Numbered from the stretch's first letter, positions 32,304-47,074 are shown. The stretch is DNA of 64,000 nt from Cristatella mucedo (GCA_009760855.2 WPIO01000004.1:12954001-13018000), one strand, 5' to 3'. A program made the numbers and translations. Notes: generated by a model not told the origin, from the letters alone.

Positions 32304-32420
32304 CCTGAAGAAGAAGTGAGCGAGGATGGTGCGCTCAGCCTCTTACTATCCAGCTTCAGCGAGCGAGCGCCTCCTCGCGAGGGTGCGGAGAAATGAGGTC
32401 CTGCCTTCGCTCACCAGTGC
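31850..32420 (-). promoter_or_regulatory. CpG-rich patch around the candidate exon 1 of the BAIAP3-like gene
   Basis: A sharp rise in G+C and CpG compared with the AT-rich flanks, containing candidate exon 1 (32223-32303). This fits a CpG-type promoter with transcription leftward. No TATA box is evident. Position and composition are the only evidence. Confidence 0.4.
32223..32303 (-). CDS. BAIAP3: BAIAP3-like exon 1 (candidate start exon)
   Basis: A Met-initiated 27-codon reading frame (starts [20 protein letters not shown]) ends at a good donor, AAT|GTAAGC, in phase 0, which matches the phase-0 acceptor of exon 2. It lies inside a CpG-rich patch as expected for a promoter. The sequence before the ATG (cttcttcttcag) looks like a 3' splice site, so a further 5' untranslated exon may exist. 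No homology supports it directly because family N-termini are poorly conserved. Confidence 0.5.
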
Positions 32421-32939
32421 GAGGACGCTCCACTGGCGTGACAAATAATGTTTATACCGTCTGCATTAGTCAGAGGAGCCATCGCGCGCCCCTACAGCGC
32501 CTCGGTGTACGCCTCTCGGCTCCAGCCTCGCTCCCAGCGAAGCAGTCGCTCACTGCGCCGGTCTCTCTTAACTCCCTTTCTATGTGCACATTCGCCGTAA
32601 AATAAACGACGCGCCCAATTTTCCGCCGTGCGATCCCTTGCTTAAACACCGTCTTTCACATTCCCAATTCCCTCTTCGTTCTAAAACAGCTACCTCACGC
32701 TGCATCCGCTTCGATTTATAACTATTTTCGATACCAACGAGTCCCACAGTATTATCATCCGGGTCCAGGCAGAGCGGCTCGGTTGGCCTTGCCGCACTGC
32801 AGTTGCGGAATCAGTCTGCTACTACCGTCAAGTCCACTAAAACTAGCTGGATTTACATCAAGCTCAACATCCTAAAGGGGTATGCGTCTAAGCGCCAGAA
32901 ACAACGAACGTAGTGTTGCGTCATCCTCGGGGTTTAAAC

Positions 32940-33078
32940 ATAAATAAAATATAAGTCATTTGTGTAGTTCCCTAAGAGAACTTAATTTCTATCCAGGCAC
33001 TTTAAATATGCCGAAGGGATCGACCCAATGACTTAGGTCGTTAAAGGCAAGCGTCTAATCCCTGGGCGAAACCAGGTT
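32940..33078 (-). mobile_element. SINE-B copy, diverged
   Basis: Plus strand reads 'ccctaagagaacttaatttc' + 'tatccaggcac', then a decayed tRNA-like head ending 'ccctgggcgaaaccagg'. Confidence 0.75.
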
Positions 33079-33427
33079 TGAACCAAGTGTCACCAAAAAC
33101 AAGGGTGAGCATAACGCAGCCAAACGTTGGCAGAAGGAACTAGAACAAGATCAGAAAAACAAGCCTGGTGTGGTGCTTACACTTCGCACGCGCGATACTT
33201 GGCTGTCAGATGCTGCATGACCTGTAGGCCACCAAGACAGTGAGAGTCCTAAAAACCCACTCAGTTCAACAGTCAAAGTTAAATATTAATTTTAATTTGA
33301 CCTCTTCTTCTAAAAACCCAACCAGGTGGAGAGTCAAGATTTGATGTTATTTTACCTGGTTTTCTACTCTTCCTTACTTTTTATTACTTATCTCTGTCTC
33401 TCAGTCTTTCTCCTCTTTCCCCGCTCA

Positions 33428-34208
<781 letters not shown>

Positions 34209-34225
34209 CTCTCACTCGTTTAACC

Positions 34226-35230
34226 TCTCTCGCTTAAGTAATGTTGGTCGATGGTTGAACGTGGTCCAAAAAGTGTCGCTTGGTGCTTCTGCTTCTTCAA
34301 CTTTTTTCCTCTGAACCGTCTCGGGTTCAACCGAGTTCTTAAACATCTACTTCCTCCCGAACGTGTTTTCCGCTATCTATTTACCACGTATTACGTATAA
34401 GGTGTACATTGCAGGCCATCTATAATTCGCTGAAACGCGTACAGGCTACACGGCTGTGTGACGCAGTTACCTAAAACGTCCGCGCACTTCGCAAGCAAAA
34501 ATAAAGTCGCGCTTAGCTATGCTCAAGTTTATGCCGAAGATTTCAGATATCGCACATCCCTGCGAGGTAAAAGTAAGGCAAAGGAAAATTTAAGCACTAA
34601 AGTGGACCCGGAAGCTCCGCATTAAGCGACTTATCATTTGAAAAACCATTCCTTTTACCAAATATAGCCTGACGGTACTGCCGCCGCGCGAGAAGCAAGC
34701 AAAGACGACGCTCTTCGGGCTGCGCGCGACTATTGGCTGCCCATGCGTCGTCTGCGCCGCCGCCGCCGCGGCTCCAGCGCCGCCGGGCGCGTCTCGACTC
34801 GCCAGACTCGCGCGCTGCGGAATGGAATCGAGCCGCTCAGCCCCTCCAGTCTCCAACCTCTCCTCTCAGGAACTCGCACTTTCGAGGAGGGTGAAGCTTT
34901 TGGACGGCTTCGATGTGTTAATTGAGATTCGCTTGCCCTCATTCGGCAGCAGTCGCCTGCTTTTGGCCGGCCAGCTTCGCTGCTGCTGACTGCACCGCTG
35001 AACTCTAGGTCGGCAGCTGACGCTGGCATCGCAGACTGCTTTCAAAGCGCTTGGCATTCTACGCACGCCTGTTGCGGTCAACCAAACAGCTCAGACGACT
35101 TCGCGGCAGGCGGCGCAGTCGGTATTTTCCGACGGAGCCAAAGGCTCACACGCGCAGGAAGCCAAATGAAAGTAATGACGCGACTGGAGTATCGAACGGT
35201 CGAGCTCAGCGTGGTAATTGGGTCAATCTC
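34226..35230. other. No gene seen; partly CpG-rich
   Basis: G+C rises at about 34680-35130. The ORFs there are compositional and have no recognised domain or convincing splice pattern. Confidence 0.4.
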
Positions 35231-35231
35231 T

Positions 35232-35386
35232 GCGTTGCATCTCCGGCAGTGCTACCTGGGTGCCATTATTCTCGCGTTGCCGGGGCCGTTTGCTAGCCCG
35301 AGCGCTTGCGTTGCATCTCCAGTGGTGCTATTAGCGTGCAATTAACCCCGCGTTGCCTGGCCATTTGCTAGCCCGAGTACTGAACG
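35232..35386. repeat. Two-copy direct repeat, about 75-80 bp
   Basis: Units begin 'gcgttgcatctccggcagtg' and 'gcgttgcatctccagtggtg'; both contain 'cgcgttgcc' and end 'tttgctagcccgag'. The second unit has small indels. Confidence 0.8.
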
Positions 35387-35389
35387 GCT

Positions 35390-36719
35390 TCCTTAGGTGC
35401 CTCGAAATGGGTCGTATATGGCGAGAGGACCGATCGAGGAATTGTAAAATAGGCGGCTAGCTGCAACCTGACAACTACCGGCAGCGCCCCTCCCTCGGCC
35501 TAGTGTGCTACGTCGCTTTCAAGACGCCAAGCGTTCCAGTGCAAACCGTGGACAAAACACTCGATTTCTGCTTTAATCCGTTCAGGACGGTCGCGTTGAA
35601 TCAACATTAGGAGCTTCTACGACAATGAATTTGTCCGCGCGACAGTGAAGCAACGCAGCTTTCTATACGAGGAACGGCCGTACTATTGAATTAATGTGAA
35701 TAGAGGAACCGCAATTTAGCGCTTGGGAAAAATGAAGTTTGACTCGGCACTGATAGCTTACTGGAATGAAATAATCAGGAAGTTTAGCAATACCTCGCCC
35801 CGCAGATAACCCCATGCCCTTGTTCGCGTCTTGGCAAATAGCCTTATGAGCAAGCCAGTCTACAGTATTTCCCCGAAAATACGACCGGGTCTTATATAAA
35901 TCTTTGCTCCAAAAGACTCATAAGACTTATTTTCAGGGGATGTCTTATTTTTTTATGTGCAAAATCTGAATGTATTCATGTACACACATTTACGTTTAGT
36001 CATATACAGCAATCTACATTAATTCATTTATTCATGTACAAAAATCTACATTTATTCGAGTACAGGCTTGTCATCCTATGCTGAAATATTTTCATAAGTC
36101 TCTAAACCTCGGGTTCCGACCTGAATATCTTGCGAATCCATTCACTGTAAAATCATTTGCCCAATATATCATGTCGAGCAGTAGAGCTCTCCTTTAATGA
36201 GCACTTCATTCCACGTAGCCTTCGGGCAGTGAATTGAAAATGCAGCCGTCGGTGATTTTATCCTATGAATTCTTCACCCAAGTCACTACTCTTGCAGGCA
36301 AGGCTTCGCAAACTTTCTTCGCTGAACTCTTCCCTCCATTCTGCTTTAAATGCAGGCATTGATTTTCGTGTGCAAATTGGATCCTTGGATTGGCTTGTGT
36401 ATTGTCGTGTCAATAGTCAGGAGAGAGGCAGTCATTCATGCGGGAATCATCAATTCTTCTCTCTGCAAGGAACCTCTATATGTCTTACGCGCTGCGAGTG
36501 CTGGCTGAATTCCAAATTACCAAACCTCTTAGTCTAACTTGCAAAACAAATGGCAGCATTAAGTCGATCCACTTCCTTACAGCTTCTTGCGTGCACGAGA
36601 TATTTTGGTTTCTAAAACGTAAATACTCGAAACACGTTCAATCTTATCGTTCTTGCCTTAGGTGGTGACTAGAAATGGAGCTTTATTTCCACAAGGACGA
36701 AATTCCAAAATAAACTGTA
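35390..36719. other. No gene or repeat recognised
   Basis: Mixed-composition DNA. A short run of 'catgtacaaaaatctacatt'-like units occurs at about 35970-36060. Nothing else is identifiable. Confidence 0.45.
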
Positions 36720-37060
36720 GCTAGACGACGATTTGATTCGGAAAAGCGGGTTGGAAGATGCCTAGCCTGGAGAGGGAATAGTTGTGCTAGGTAGACTGTA
36801 GCCAGAGGCGAGTGGCAGAACCTTGAAGTCGATGCGCCGCTTGGTCGGGAGCCAGTGCAGCTAGGCCAGAAGTGGTGTGATGTGACAACTGCAGCGCTCA
36901 CGATGTGACAACTGCAGCGCTCACGACAGACAAGCCTAGCTGCAGAGGTTTACACCAACCGTAAGCGTCTGATTGCACAGGCCAGTAGACCAGCAAGCAG
37001 TGAGTTACGAAATTCTAGGCGGGATGATATAAATGCACGGACCAATTTCTAATAGTAAAT
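36720..37060 (-). mobile_element. LINE-A internal fragment, minus strand
   Basis: Minus strand carries [10 protein letters not shown]-like, HITPLL and 'HWLP' region remnants. A 26-bp unit ('gatgtgacaactgcagcgct' core) is tandemly duplicated at about 36876-36924. The 3' end is missing. Confidence 0.7.
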
Positions 37061-37344
37061 AAAGTGCTAAGCCGTTGGTACTCTTGCCAAGTTACACTTC
37101 GATTGCTTCATTCATTCGCAATTTGCGCACGTCTGTATACAAATTCTAGGTGAAGTAATCCGGATTGTACACACCCTCTCTAAGAAGCTGAGGCTGGATT
37201 TTTGGGGTAAGCCTCACATTAAGAGCATCCTGAAAAATTATACGAGTGCTCATTTTTCGGTTAGCCAAAAGTTTCGGAGAAATAGATATATTCGGGCTAT
37301 CAGCCATTTAGTCGACTAGTTACACTGAATAGAATAAAGTATAA

Positions 37345-37503
37345 AATAAAATATAATTAATTTGTATAGCACCCGTAGAGAACTTTGCCTCTATTCAGGC
37401 GCTTCGCGTATGCCATGGGGCTCGAGCCCGCCACTATGGCCATCAACTGCATTCGCCGTGACTTTATTCGATGCGAGCACCTGAACCACAGGGCCAAATA
37501 GCG
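37345..37503 (-). mobile_element. SINE-B copy
   Basis: Plus strand 'tagcacccgtagagaacttt' + 'gcctctattcaggcgcttcg', then 'ggggctcgagcccgcc' and a tRNA-like head ending 'ccacagggccaaata'. Confidence 0.8.
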
Positions 37504-37504
37504 A

Positions 37505-39130
37505 ACAGCGACGGCACTGCCGACAGATGGTGCAACCGGGGCCCGCGGCCGAGGCGCGCGACCAGTCAGGCACACGATGAAAGGCGGCGCTCACAAGGCG
37601 CCGCCGCGCTGACTCTCTTGCCACGCCGCCGCCGCCGTGGCAGCCGCGTGCTCATTAAGCGTTCACTCCAGCGTCGTCGGCGGCGGATATCTCGAGCAAT
37701 TACTGCATCGTAACCTGTTAACCACAATACGTTGACGTGAGCGGTTGCCTCATCGGCGAAGCTCCGAATTGTGCGTTGGCCTTGACTCACACGCGCGCGT
37801 GTCTGCGCACGTGTTTGCCCACAGAGCAGCGAGGACTAAAGTGTTCGCTTCCCGTGAACGTTTCACGCGGCGAACTAATAGGCTAAGTGGCTTTCGTTGC
37901 GCTATTGTCAGCCGCAGCGTGCGTTTCGCGCGCCAGGTCAAGCGAGAATCGCTTAGTTGCGATGGCAGCCGAGTAACCGGCAAAAAAGAGCAGCGGGGGC
38001 AGGGCAAGGGAGTCCGACATGTATACGGATCCACTTGAGAGCTCCACACAGCTGAGAAGAAGCAACGCTGTCACGCCTGAGAGAGTTCTGTACTTCATCC
38101 AATGCCTAAGCAGCTTCCGGCAACGTTCGCAAACAGTCGCCAGCAACGTGCTTCTCGTGTCTCGGAGAAGCAAGCGAGGAGCGTAGTTAAATTAGGAGAA
38201 CCAATAGGAAAACAAAATTATTCACGGCAAGCTGCAGCGTAATATGAGGACATTGCAAGAAAATACTGCCGTAGCTATGATTGCACGACTTGCGTAAGTC
38301 CACTCATCTGGAGCTAATCTCAGTTGGAACTAGCGTAAATTAAAATGTTCGTTTTGGATGTATACATATATACTTTGAAATTTAGCATAAGAAACGCTGA
38401 GTCAGGATTCATAGATAAATTAGCAATGAAAAGGATAACATTTAATAAACGCGGGGCACTTGAGCCAAGATTTGTTACGCGGGTACTCGTTTTTGGGTTT
38501 CCTTTCTTGCTTACAGCCTTTACGCGCTCACGCCTTGAGTGTCCCAAAAGTGGTCCTTCTTTTCGTCAGCTCGAAGGTCATCTATTTCCACCTGACATTT
38601 GCTCCGTGCCGCGTACGTGTCTAGCGCTCGCGATCAATGTGCTGCGACAATCAGATGTGTGCCGACTAGCTATCTCATGCAGCGAATGTGTATTTTACAG
38701 TGAGGACGCTGTTGTCTCAAGGAAGCGCACGCGCTCGGCGAGCGAGTGCACGCGCGCGGCCGCGCTGCTGCACAAACACTAATCTGCGGCGCAGGCGTCC
38801 CTGGTGTCAGCGCGATGGCGGCGGGCTCGAAGCGCGGTATCGATTGAGAAAACGAGCCTCCTCCTTTCGGCTCGTCGACACCGGCGCTTGGCAGCGGCGG
38901 CGGCGGCGGCAGCGGCAGCAGTTCGTGTGCGTTACCAGCCAGCTCAGCGACGGCCCAGCCCCATACCACCGCCTCTGGCTCGCCAGCGCAGCGCCTCGCG
39001 CGTTCCCAGCCGCGTGCACGAAATGCTCGTCGGAAGAAGAGCCTGCGCTAGACGGCGCTACTTGAGAGCTGACCGCCTTGCGGACTGATCTACTTTTGTG
39101 CCGCGAACGCCTAGCCAGCACCCGAGGAGC
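37505..39130. other. No gene recognised; CpG-rich toward both ends
   Basis: CpG-rich at 37,520-38,000 and 38,690-39,130. ORFs are Arg/Ala/Pro-rich and mirrored on both strands, as expected from composition. It could contain promoter or untranslated sequence, but nothing proves it. Confidence 0.4.
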
Positions 39131-39196
<66 letters not shown>

Positions 39197-39197
39197 T
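39131..39197. repeat. (CGG)n trinucleotide array
   Basis: About 21 GGC units, one ending in GTC. It lies about 50 bases upstream of the LINE-B insertion. Confidence 0.97.
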
Positions 39198-39239
39198 CGC
39201 GGCGCAGGGCGAACTAGTGCAGCAGCTTTGATTGGACGC

Positions 39240-40375
39240 TGCATTAGAAGGGTCACCTGTGGAGTCCCTCAAGGGTCTGTGCTCGGTCCCTTGCTGTTCT
39301 CCATTTATACACAACCTCTGGGAAAAGTTATTAAGGCCCATGGAATAGGATATCACTTCTATGCTGACGATACTCAGTTGTATTTGTCATTTAAACCGTC
39401 GGAATCTGCTGCAGCAACTGAGAAACTGAATGCTTGCCTTGCCGATATTCGATCCTGGATGTCGGAAAACTTCCTGAAATTAAATGACGATAAAACCGAA
39501 CTGCTGCTCATAGGACACCCTAAGCGTGTGACTGGATTAAAAGGCTTTGCTGTTCTAATAGGTGATACTATTATGCGACCATCACCACGTGCTTGAAATT
39601 TAGGTGCCGTGTTCGACAGCTGCCTCAACTTCAAAAGCTTCATTCAGAAGACTGCTTCTACAGCTAGCCATCACGTCCGATTCCTATCCGAGATTAAGAG
39701 CTGTCTCCCACAGTGGCTTGTAAAAAATTTAACTAGCTCTTTAGTTCTGTCTCGGCTTGATTATTGTAATTCCCTTTTGGCTGGGCTACCAAAGAAAGCT
39801 ATTATGCCACTACAGTGGACTATGAATATGGCTGCAAGGCTGGTCTTCAAGTCTCAGCGGTTTGAGCACGTGTCACCTCTGCTGAAAGAGCTAGGATGGT
39901 TGCCGGTTGACCAAAGGATACAGAGCAAAGTTCTTAAGCTGACCCACAAGGCCCGCCACGGCTTGGCTCCTTCGTACCTAGCTGAGCTGCTGCATCAGTT
40001 TCAGCCTGTTCGCGCCCTCAGGTCCTGTGTGGACAATAAATTAGCTGTCCCATTCCTCCGCTTAAAGACAGTTGGCGACAGAAGCTTGAGCTCTGCAGGT
40101 CCTAGACTGTGGAACTCGCTTCCACAATTCATACGCAACGACATCTACTCCTCAACTGCCGACTATGGCACATCTTTTTCAGCGGTCCTGAACTGCTACT
40201 TCTATGCTACTCACTACCTCAACTGCTCTCCTAACTCTGCTATGCTTCCCACTTTCTCTTTGTTGCGTGAGACGAAGTCTGTTGGCTACCGAATGCGTAC
40301 CGAAAGCCGCTTAGGCTGTGAGTGCGCTATACAAAACTCTCCAGCGTAACACCCACTTGGTCTTTATGACTTTGT
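39240..40375 (+). mobile_element. LINE-B copy (CR1/L2-type), nearly continuous RT C-terminal half
   Basis: Starts within reverse transcriptase at [20 protein letters not shown] (about 39263), with an intact catalytic [10 protein letters not shown] (YADD at 39359-39370). It then has a single in-frame TGA at 39594-39596 and continues in the same frame from NLGAVFDSC to LVLSRLDYCNSLLAG, LGWLPVDQRI and GPRLWNSLP. It differs from LINE-A in sequence and 3' UTR and lacks the LINE-A stem-loop. It is 5' truncated, so inactive despite good preservation. Confidence 0.93.
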
Positions 40376-40785
40376 GGAGTTACTGACGGAGATACATTAG
40401 CACGCACTGGGCACCTCAGGTCCTAAGCGTGCTCACTGAGCGATACCACCTACAGCGCGAGACTTGCAGCAAAGGAGTCACGGGGCAGAATCTCAATTTA
40501 AATACTTCACTAGCGACGTATTTAAGACCAACTGTATGCGATTAACATTATCGGTAATCCTCGGGATAAATGCTACACTGGCAGTAGCTCGCGGTAGCAC
40601 AGAGGTGAAAAGCAGCGATCGTCGGCCGACGCCCCAGCCCCCCCTACAAACCGCTCTGATAGGGTGCGTCTGCACGCGAGCATCCGGAAAAGCGAACCCT
40701 CGATTTTACCACGATCGGCAAAGCAAGGTCAAGGTTTGGTGCTCTTTCTCTCTTACCCTTGCTACGCCATTGTGCAGTAATATAG

Positions 40786-40788
<3 letters not shown>

Positions 40789-40838
<50 letters not shown>

Positions 40839-40876
40839 CGAGAGAGAGAGTGAGAGGGAAATAGAGAGATAGAGTG
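40789..40876. repeat. (GA)n microsatellite
   Basis: About 24 GA units followed by interrupted GA-rich sequence. Confidence 0.95.
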
Positions 40877-41246
40877 GTAGAACTAGTACGATCGTTTGAT
40901 ATAAATCACGGTAAGAGGCATCAAGACCTAGAAAGAGAGCGAATATTTCTTTTCAGTTTTACTGCTTTTAACAGCCGCTACACACAGAAGATTCGTAAAC
41001 GAAAACTGCGGTGCTTACAGCGGAGCCATTAAAATTGATTAGCTCATCGGTACGCTCGCCAGACGCCGACTGCAATTGACACTTTGAGATTGTAATACTT
41101 AAAATTCTTGTCGATTTCGCAGCCTCTGTTTTCGCTTTTTTTTATACGAAGTCCACGGACGCCGTGAGCTTCTCCGAGCGCCCGGACAGTATGTGCCGCA
41201 GAGCCAGGGACCGAGAGGGAGACGAGGGCTAGGCGAACGTGGGTTC

Positions 41247-41263
41247 TCTCTGTCTCTCTCTCT

Positions 41264-41319
<56 letters not shown>

Positions 41320-41546
41320 GTCTCTGTCTGTCTGTCTGTCTCTCTCTCTTTCTGTGTCTGTCTCTGTTTCTCTCTGTCTGTCTGTCTCTCTCTGTCTCTC
41401 TGTCTCTCTGTGTCTCTCTCTGTCTCTCTCTGTCTCTGTCTCTCTGTCTGTCCTCTCTCTGTCTGTCTCTCTGTCTCGCTGTCTCTCTGTCTCTCTGTCT
41501 CTCTGTCTCTCTGTCTCTCTGTCTCGCTGTCTCTCTGTCTCTATGT

Positions 41547-41577
<31 letters not shown>

Positions 41578-41598
41578 CGTCCGTCCGTCCGTCCGTCC

Positions 41599-41644
<46 letters not shown>

Positions 41645-41690
41645 GTCTCTCTCTCTGTCTCTGTCTCTGTGTGTGTGTCTCTCTCTCCCT
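41247..41690. repeat. Compound CT / CTGT / CCGT repeat array
   Basis: CT repeats grade into CTCTGT units, then TCTG, then seven CCGT units (about 41572-41600), then TCTG and CT again. The order suggests stepwise expansion of point-mutated units. Confidence 0.97.
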
Positions 41691-41759
41691 CTGTACCTTA
41701 GGCCAAACGCCGGCTAAAAGTGGGGCGGGTAGCACCCGAATCTAGTGCCATCACCACCA

Positions 41760-43480
41760 TAGCCAATCTACATTAGCGAGGCGGCCGCGTCCGGTCAGCC
41801 CGGCGCGGCAATCGCGAGCGATCGGCTTGGCGCGAACTGCCACCGTCACACTCGCGCCGCTCTTCGCCGCCCAGATCGCGACGGCCGTAACGTCTTCTGG
41901 TACCCTTCACTGGACGTTGGGTCGATACTTCATTATCATGGGCCGATATAGCGCACGTCGAAGTGGCACGCTCGGTTCGCCTCGCTCGATAAGCGCCGGA
42001 TGCAATCAAATGCAGTGTGCGTTTCCACAGCTTCGCAGCGCGGCGACGCAGTCGGAGGATGAGAGCGCTGACCGAACGACCCGTCAGCTGGCGGCAGGTC
42101 GATGGACGAGCCAACAGTCAATAAATGTCGAGAGGTTTTGCGAGCGTGAGCGCGCGAAGAGCAAAAGAGCGGGAGAGAGCCAGCGACCGCCCGCGCGCCG
42201 GCGGGCGGGCGGGCGCGTTTTGTGCGTCGGTGCCACGAGAAGAGCTAAGGCGGTAAGGCCTGTGAGCGGGCCTTTGTGAAAATCAATACGTCGAAGCGGA
42301 AGTGGAGAAAAAACCAGCGGCAATAATAGCGCGCTCATCCGGTCGGCGGCTGCTCATTTCCCGGCGGCGCGGCCTCGCCATTTCATCTCCCTGGCGCGCC
42401 TCAGGAGCGCGCGGGCTACTCACTACACTTCGCAAAGCCGGCGGCCGCCGGCGGGGAGCTCACGCGAGTGAGAAGAGAGGGAGCGGGAGGAGAGCGCAGC
42501 TATCGGTGGCATCTCATTCATCGCAGCCCATCGCATCGTCAGCGCCGCGAACGCGAAAGCAGCAGCCTCACGGCGGCGGCTGCGGCTGCTAGCGCTTGCG
42601 AGCTCATCGAACGCTTCTTTCTAGACTCCGCACGCAAAGATGGCGCAAGCCTGCTGACGCAACGGCCGCTGCTCCAAGTGCGAGGCGGCGTCGCAGCAGC
42701 CGATAGAGCAACCACTAGCCCGCCACCGTCTGTTCGGGCGGTACGCGCGCGCGCGGGTCTGCCCGACATACCTGCGGCTGCTACGACTGCTGCACGGCAC
42801 GGCGTCCATAGTACATCCCGCTTTGGGCGGCAAGCCGACGCTGCACAGCAGACGATCGTCGCAGCCGCCGAAGAGCAGTCCTTGGAGATGACGTGCGCGC
42901 GCCCACGCGGCGTCGCACCAGCCAGTCGCGGCTAGCGGCGGCGGCGCCGCGGGGGTCGTGGGTCAGCGGTGGGTTGGGACGGGGCGGGGCGGTGGCGCTG
43001 CGACAGCTGATCCGCTAGACGTCGCGGCGGTGGCGACAGCTGCCGCGGACGCTCGGCGAGGCGAAAGCGGTTGGCAACACTCTGGGGGGCACCCGCGGAC
43101 CCTCTCTTCCGCCGCGCGACTCGAGAGCTGACACCGCGAAGTGCGGTAAGCAGACAGCTGGTCCCTCGCGAAGCGGCCGTACAGCGGTGCTGTTTAGCAG
43201 CCGCTATACAGCACCGCTGGTCGGTCGCCGCGTCGATTGACTGAAAACTCGATCAGTGTGCGTGTGCGGTGTGAGGCGGGCGTGGCGTGCGGCCGAAGCG
43301 CATATAATGTGCTGGTCCACCGAAGGCCACGCCGCGAAGTGCGGATGCACGTACGGAACGAACGGCTCAGCGCGGCGGAATATATGCTGCGCGGCGGCAG
43401 CAGCTGAGTCCGGGTAGACTCCTTCACACGGGCACCGTCGGAGTACCCGGCTGCGGAAGTGGCTGACGATGACGACGACG
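41760..43480. other. Long CpG-rich region, no confirmed gene
   Basis: The longest GC- and CpG-rich block of the window, containing 'gccgccg', 'cgcgcgc' and multiple GGCGG elements. ORFs on both strands are Arg/Ala-rich with no recognised domain. It could be a promoter with first exon(s) of a gene in either direction; I cannot show an exon. Confidence 0.4.
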
Positions 43481-43484
43481 CTGT

Positions 43485-43526
43485 GCTCTCTCTCTCTCTC
43501 TCTCTCTCTCTCGCTCGTTCTCTCTT

Positions 43527-43557
<31 letters not shown>

Positions 43558-43601
43558 ATCGCTCTCTCTCTATCGCTCTTTCTATCGCTCTCTCTCTTGC
43601 C
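43485..43601. repeat. (CT)n microsatellite
   Basis: CT repeats with cgctc and tatcgc interruptions. Confidence 0.95.
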
Positions 43602-43784
43602 TAGAGCGGCGAGCAGGCGCTTGCAAGCAGCAGCGCGCGACTTCCGCAATCGCTGAGAGCGATTGCTGCTCTCTTGACGTTCGCGCTCCGCAGGCACTCG
43701 ACAGACGGCGGCTGTGATCCAGTCGGTGCCCGACGGTGGCTGAAGACGCGCCGCCACCGCCGCTTTCTAACGCACGTCTAGGGA

Positions 43785-44630
43785 GAGTCAAAAAATGGAA
43801 AACTTGGCACTCAAACTTTACTCTGCCAGCACATCTCCTGCTGCATCTGCACGAAATCTATGTGTCGTGTTCCATAGTGACCTTTCGCTCGACGACCGCG
43901 TCAGCTTTGCAGCCACGTCTGCCTACTTTCAGCTACGTAGCATTCCTAAAACTATGACTTGCTTAGACAGGAATACTGCATTCAAATTGGCCCATGCATT
44001 GCAGACGTTCCGTCTCGACTTCTGTAACTCGCTGTTTACTGGTCTACCGGCCTGTGCAATTGGTCGCTTAAATTTGGTGCAAAACTCTGCAGCCTGTCGT
44101 GAGCGTAGCAGTTGTCACTCTTCGCAAGGTCAAGCAACGCATCAACTTAAGGTTCTGCCGCTCACCTCTGGCTCCAACCTACCTATTGGAACTATTCCCT
44201 CACCAGGCTACCACCCGCTTTTATGAATCAAATAGTTTAACTGTGCCTCTTACGAGCCCCAAATTCTGTGGAGACCTGCCTTTAGTTCGTATACTCCGAA
44301 ATCCGAAAACCGAATCCAGACTTGACTACATTTGAAAAGAAGCTGAAATGCAGCTGTTTATCACACCACAGCATTTAGTGGATCCCTGCGATTCATCCTT
44401 TATGTGCTTATGCGTGCTGACACTGGGCATGCTGCCACTAACAACATTTACATGCAAACACTGTGTATGCCATCTCTAACCATGTTACGCTTGTTGACAT
44501 TGCAAATATCATCAGTAGCCGTTTGATCATGCTTTCTTTACAGCAAGTGGAAATTGCCTAGAAATATATTAGGTTTTCTGAGAGCGGTCTTCAAATACAT
44601 TATTATTACTATTATTATTATTATTACACT
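43785..44630 (+). mobile_element. LINE-A 3' fragment
   Basis: Encodes [39 protein letters not shown] and more, with frameshifts. The 3' UTR has the 'gtgctgacactgggcatgct' landmark, a degenerate stem-loop at about 44555-44595 and an (ATT)n tail. Confidence 0.88.
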
Positions 44631-45290
44631 AATACATCGCCGATCAACGCATTCTGACCAGAGCACTCGGGCTATCGTTTGACTACCGTGAAGGAGGTAG
44701 ACGGCGGGGAGGGGCAGCTAGCAGGAGGTAACTGCCACAGACAGATTCGCCTCCTTTAATTGCCCTCTAAAAAAGAGATGGACACGTTCCGTTTGAAGGT
44801 CCGCTGGAAGATTCTCGTCGAGCTTCGTGCAAATAAATCGGTTGTAAACAAATTTGTTGCAAATAAATCGGTTGTCTTCCTCGGAAGAAATATTCTGAAG
44901 CCTGTGAGCCTATAGAAAGCTGTTTAGAGGAGCTGTGGAGTGGCGGGTGGCAGGCGAGTCGCTCGTCTCGAAGTGCGAGCTTAGAAATTCGCTAAAAAAA
45001 GCCTCGCTCCGCTCGCTACGTCGCTGCTGCCTCCGCCGGCGCTCGCAACCGCCGAGGCGCCAATCCTATTGGACGCGTGCCGTTTCGTCGGCGGTCGCCT
45101 CAGCCGCGCTTGGGCTATTCGGCGGGCGGAGGTCTGCTAGTCGTTGCTTCGTTCCGAACGGAGCACCGAGTGCCTTCATTCAGCGGGAGCTCGAACTCTG
45201 CAACTCGAGACCAGGGAGCCGAGCGTGCAGTCGAGCAACCGCGAAGTGCGCGTCCCAGCCTTGCAGCCTTCGCGAAATAGAAAGAGAGAC
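44631..45290. other. No gene recognised
   Basis: Contains a 21-bp direct repeat ('gcaaataaatcggttgt', at about 44829 and 44860) and a CpG-rich end (44,990-45,290). No domain found. Confidence 0.4.
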
Positions 45291-45291
45291 A

Positions 45292-45330
<39 letters not shown>

Positions 45331-45352
45331 AGAGGGGGAGGGGGAGGGGGAG
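45291..45352. repeat. (GA)n(GGGGGA)n repeat
   Basis: About 18 GA units followed by GGGGGA-type units. Confidence 0.93.
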
Positions 45353-45550
45353 AGCCGTCGCCAGCCGCGAGGGGGCGGCACTCAGTCGTTCGCCAGGTGT
45401 CGCCTGCTGCGAGCGGCACCTGACGGAGCTCCGAACTCGCCAGGCGACGCTACATTTCCGCTTTTGTGCGTCAGCTGCCCGCTCCGGCTGGATCTTCGCC
45501 GGGTGCTGAGCCAGCGAGCGACGCTCCAGGAGCTCGTCAAAAGCTGCGGC

Positions 45551-47070
<1,520 letters not shown>

Positions 47071-47073
47071 TGG

Positions 47074-47074
47074 T

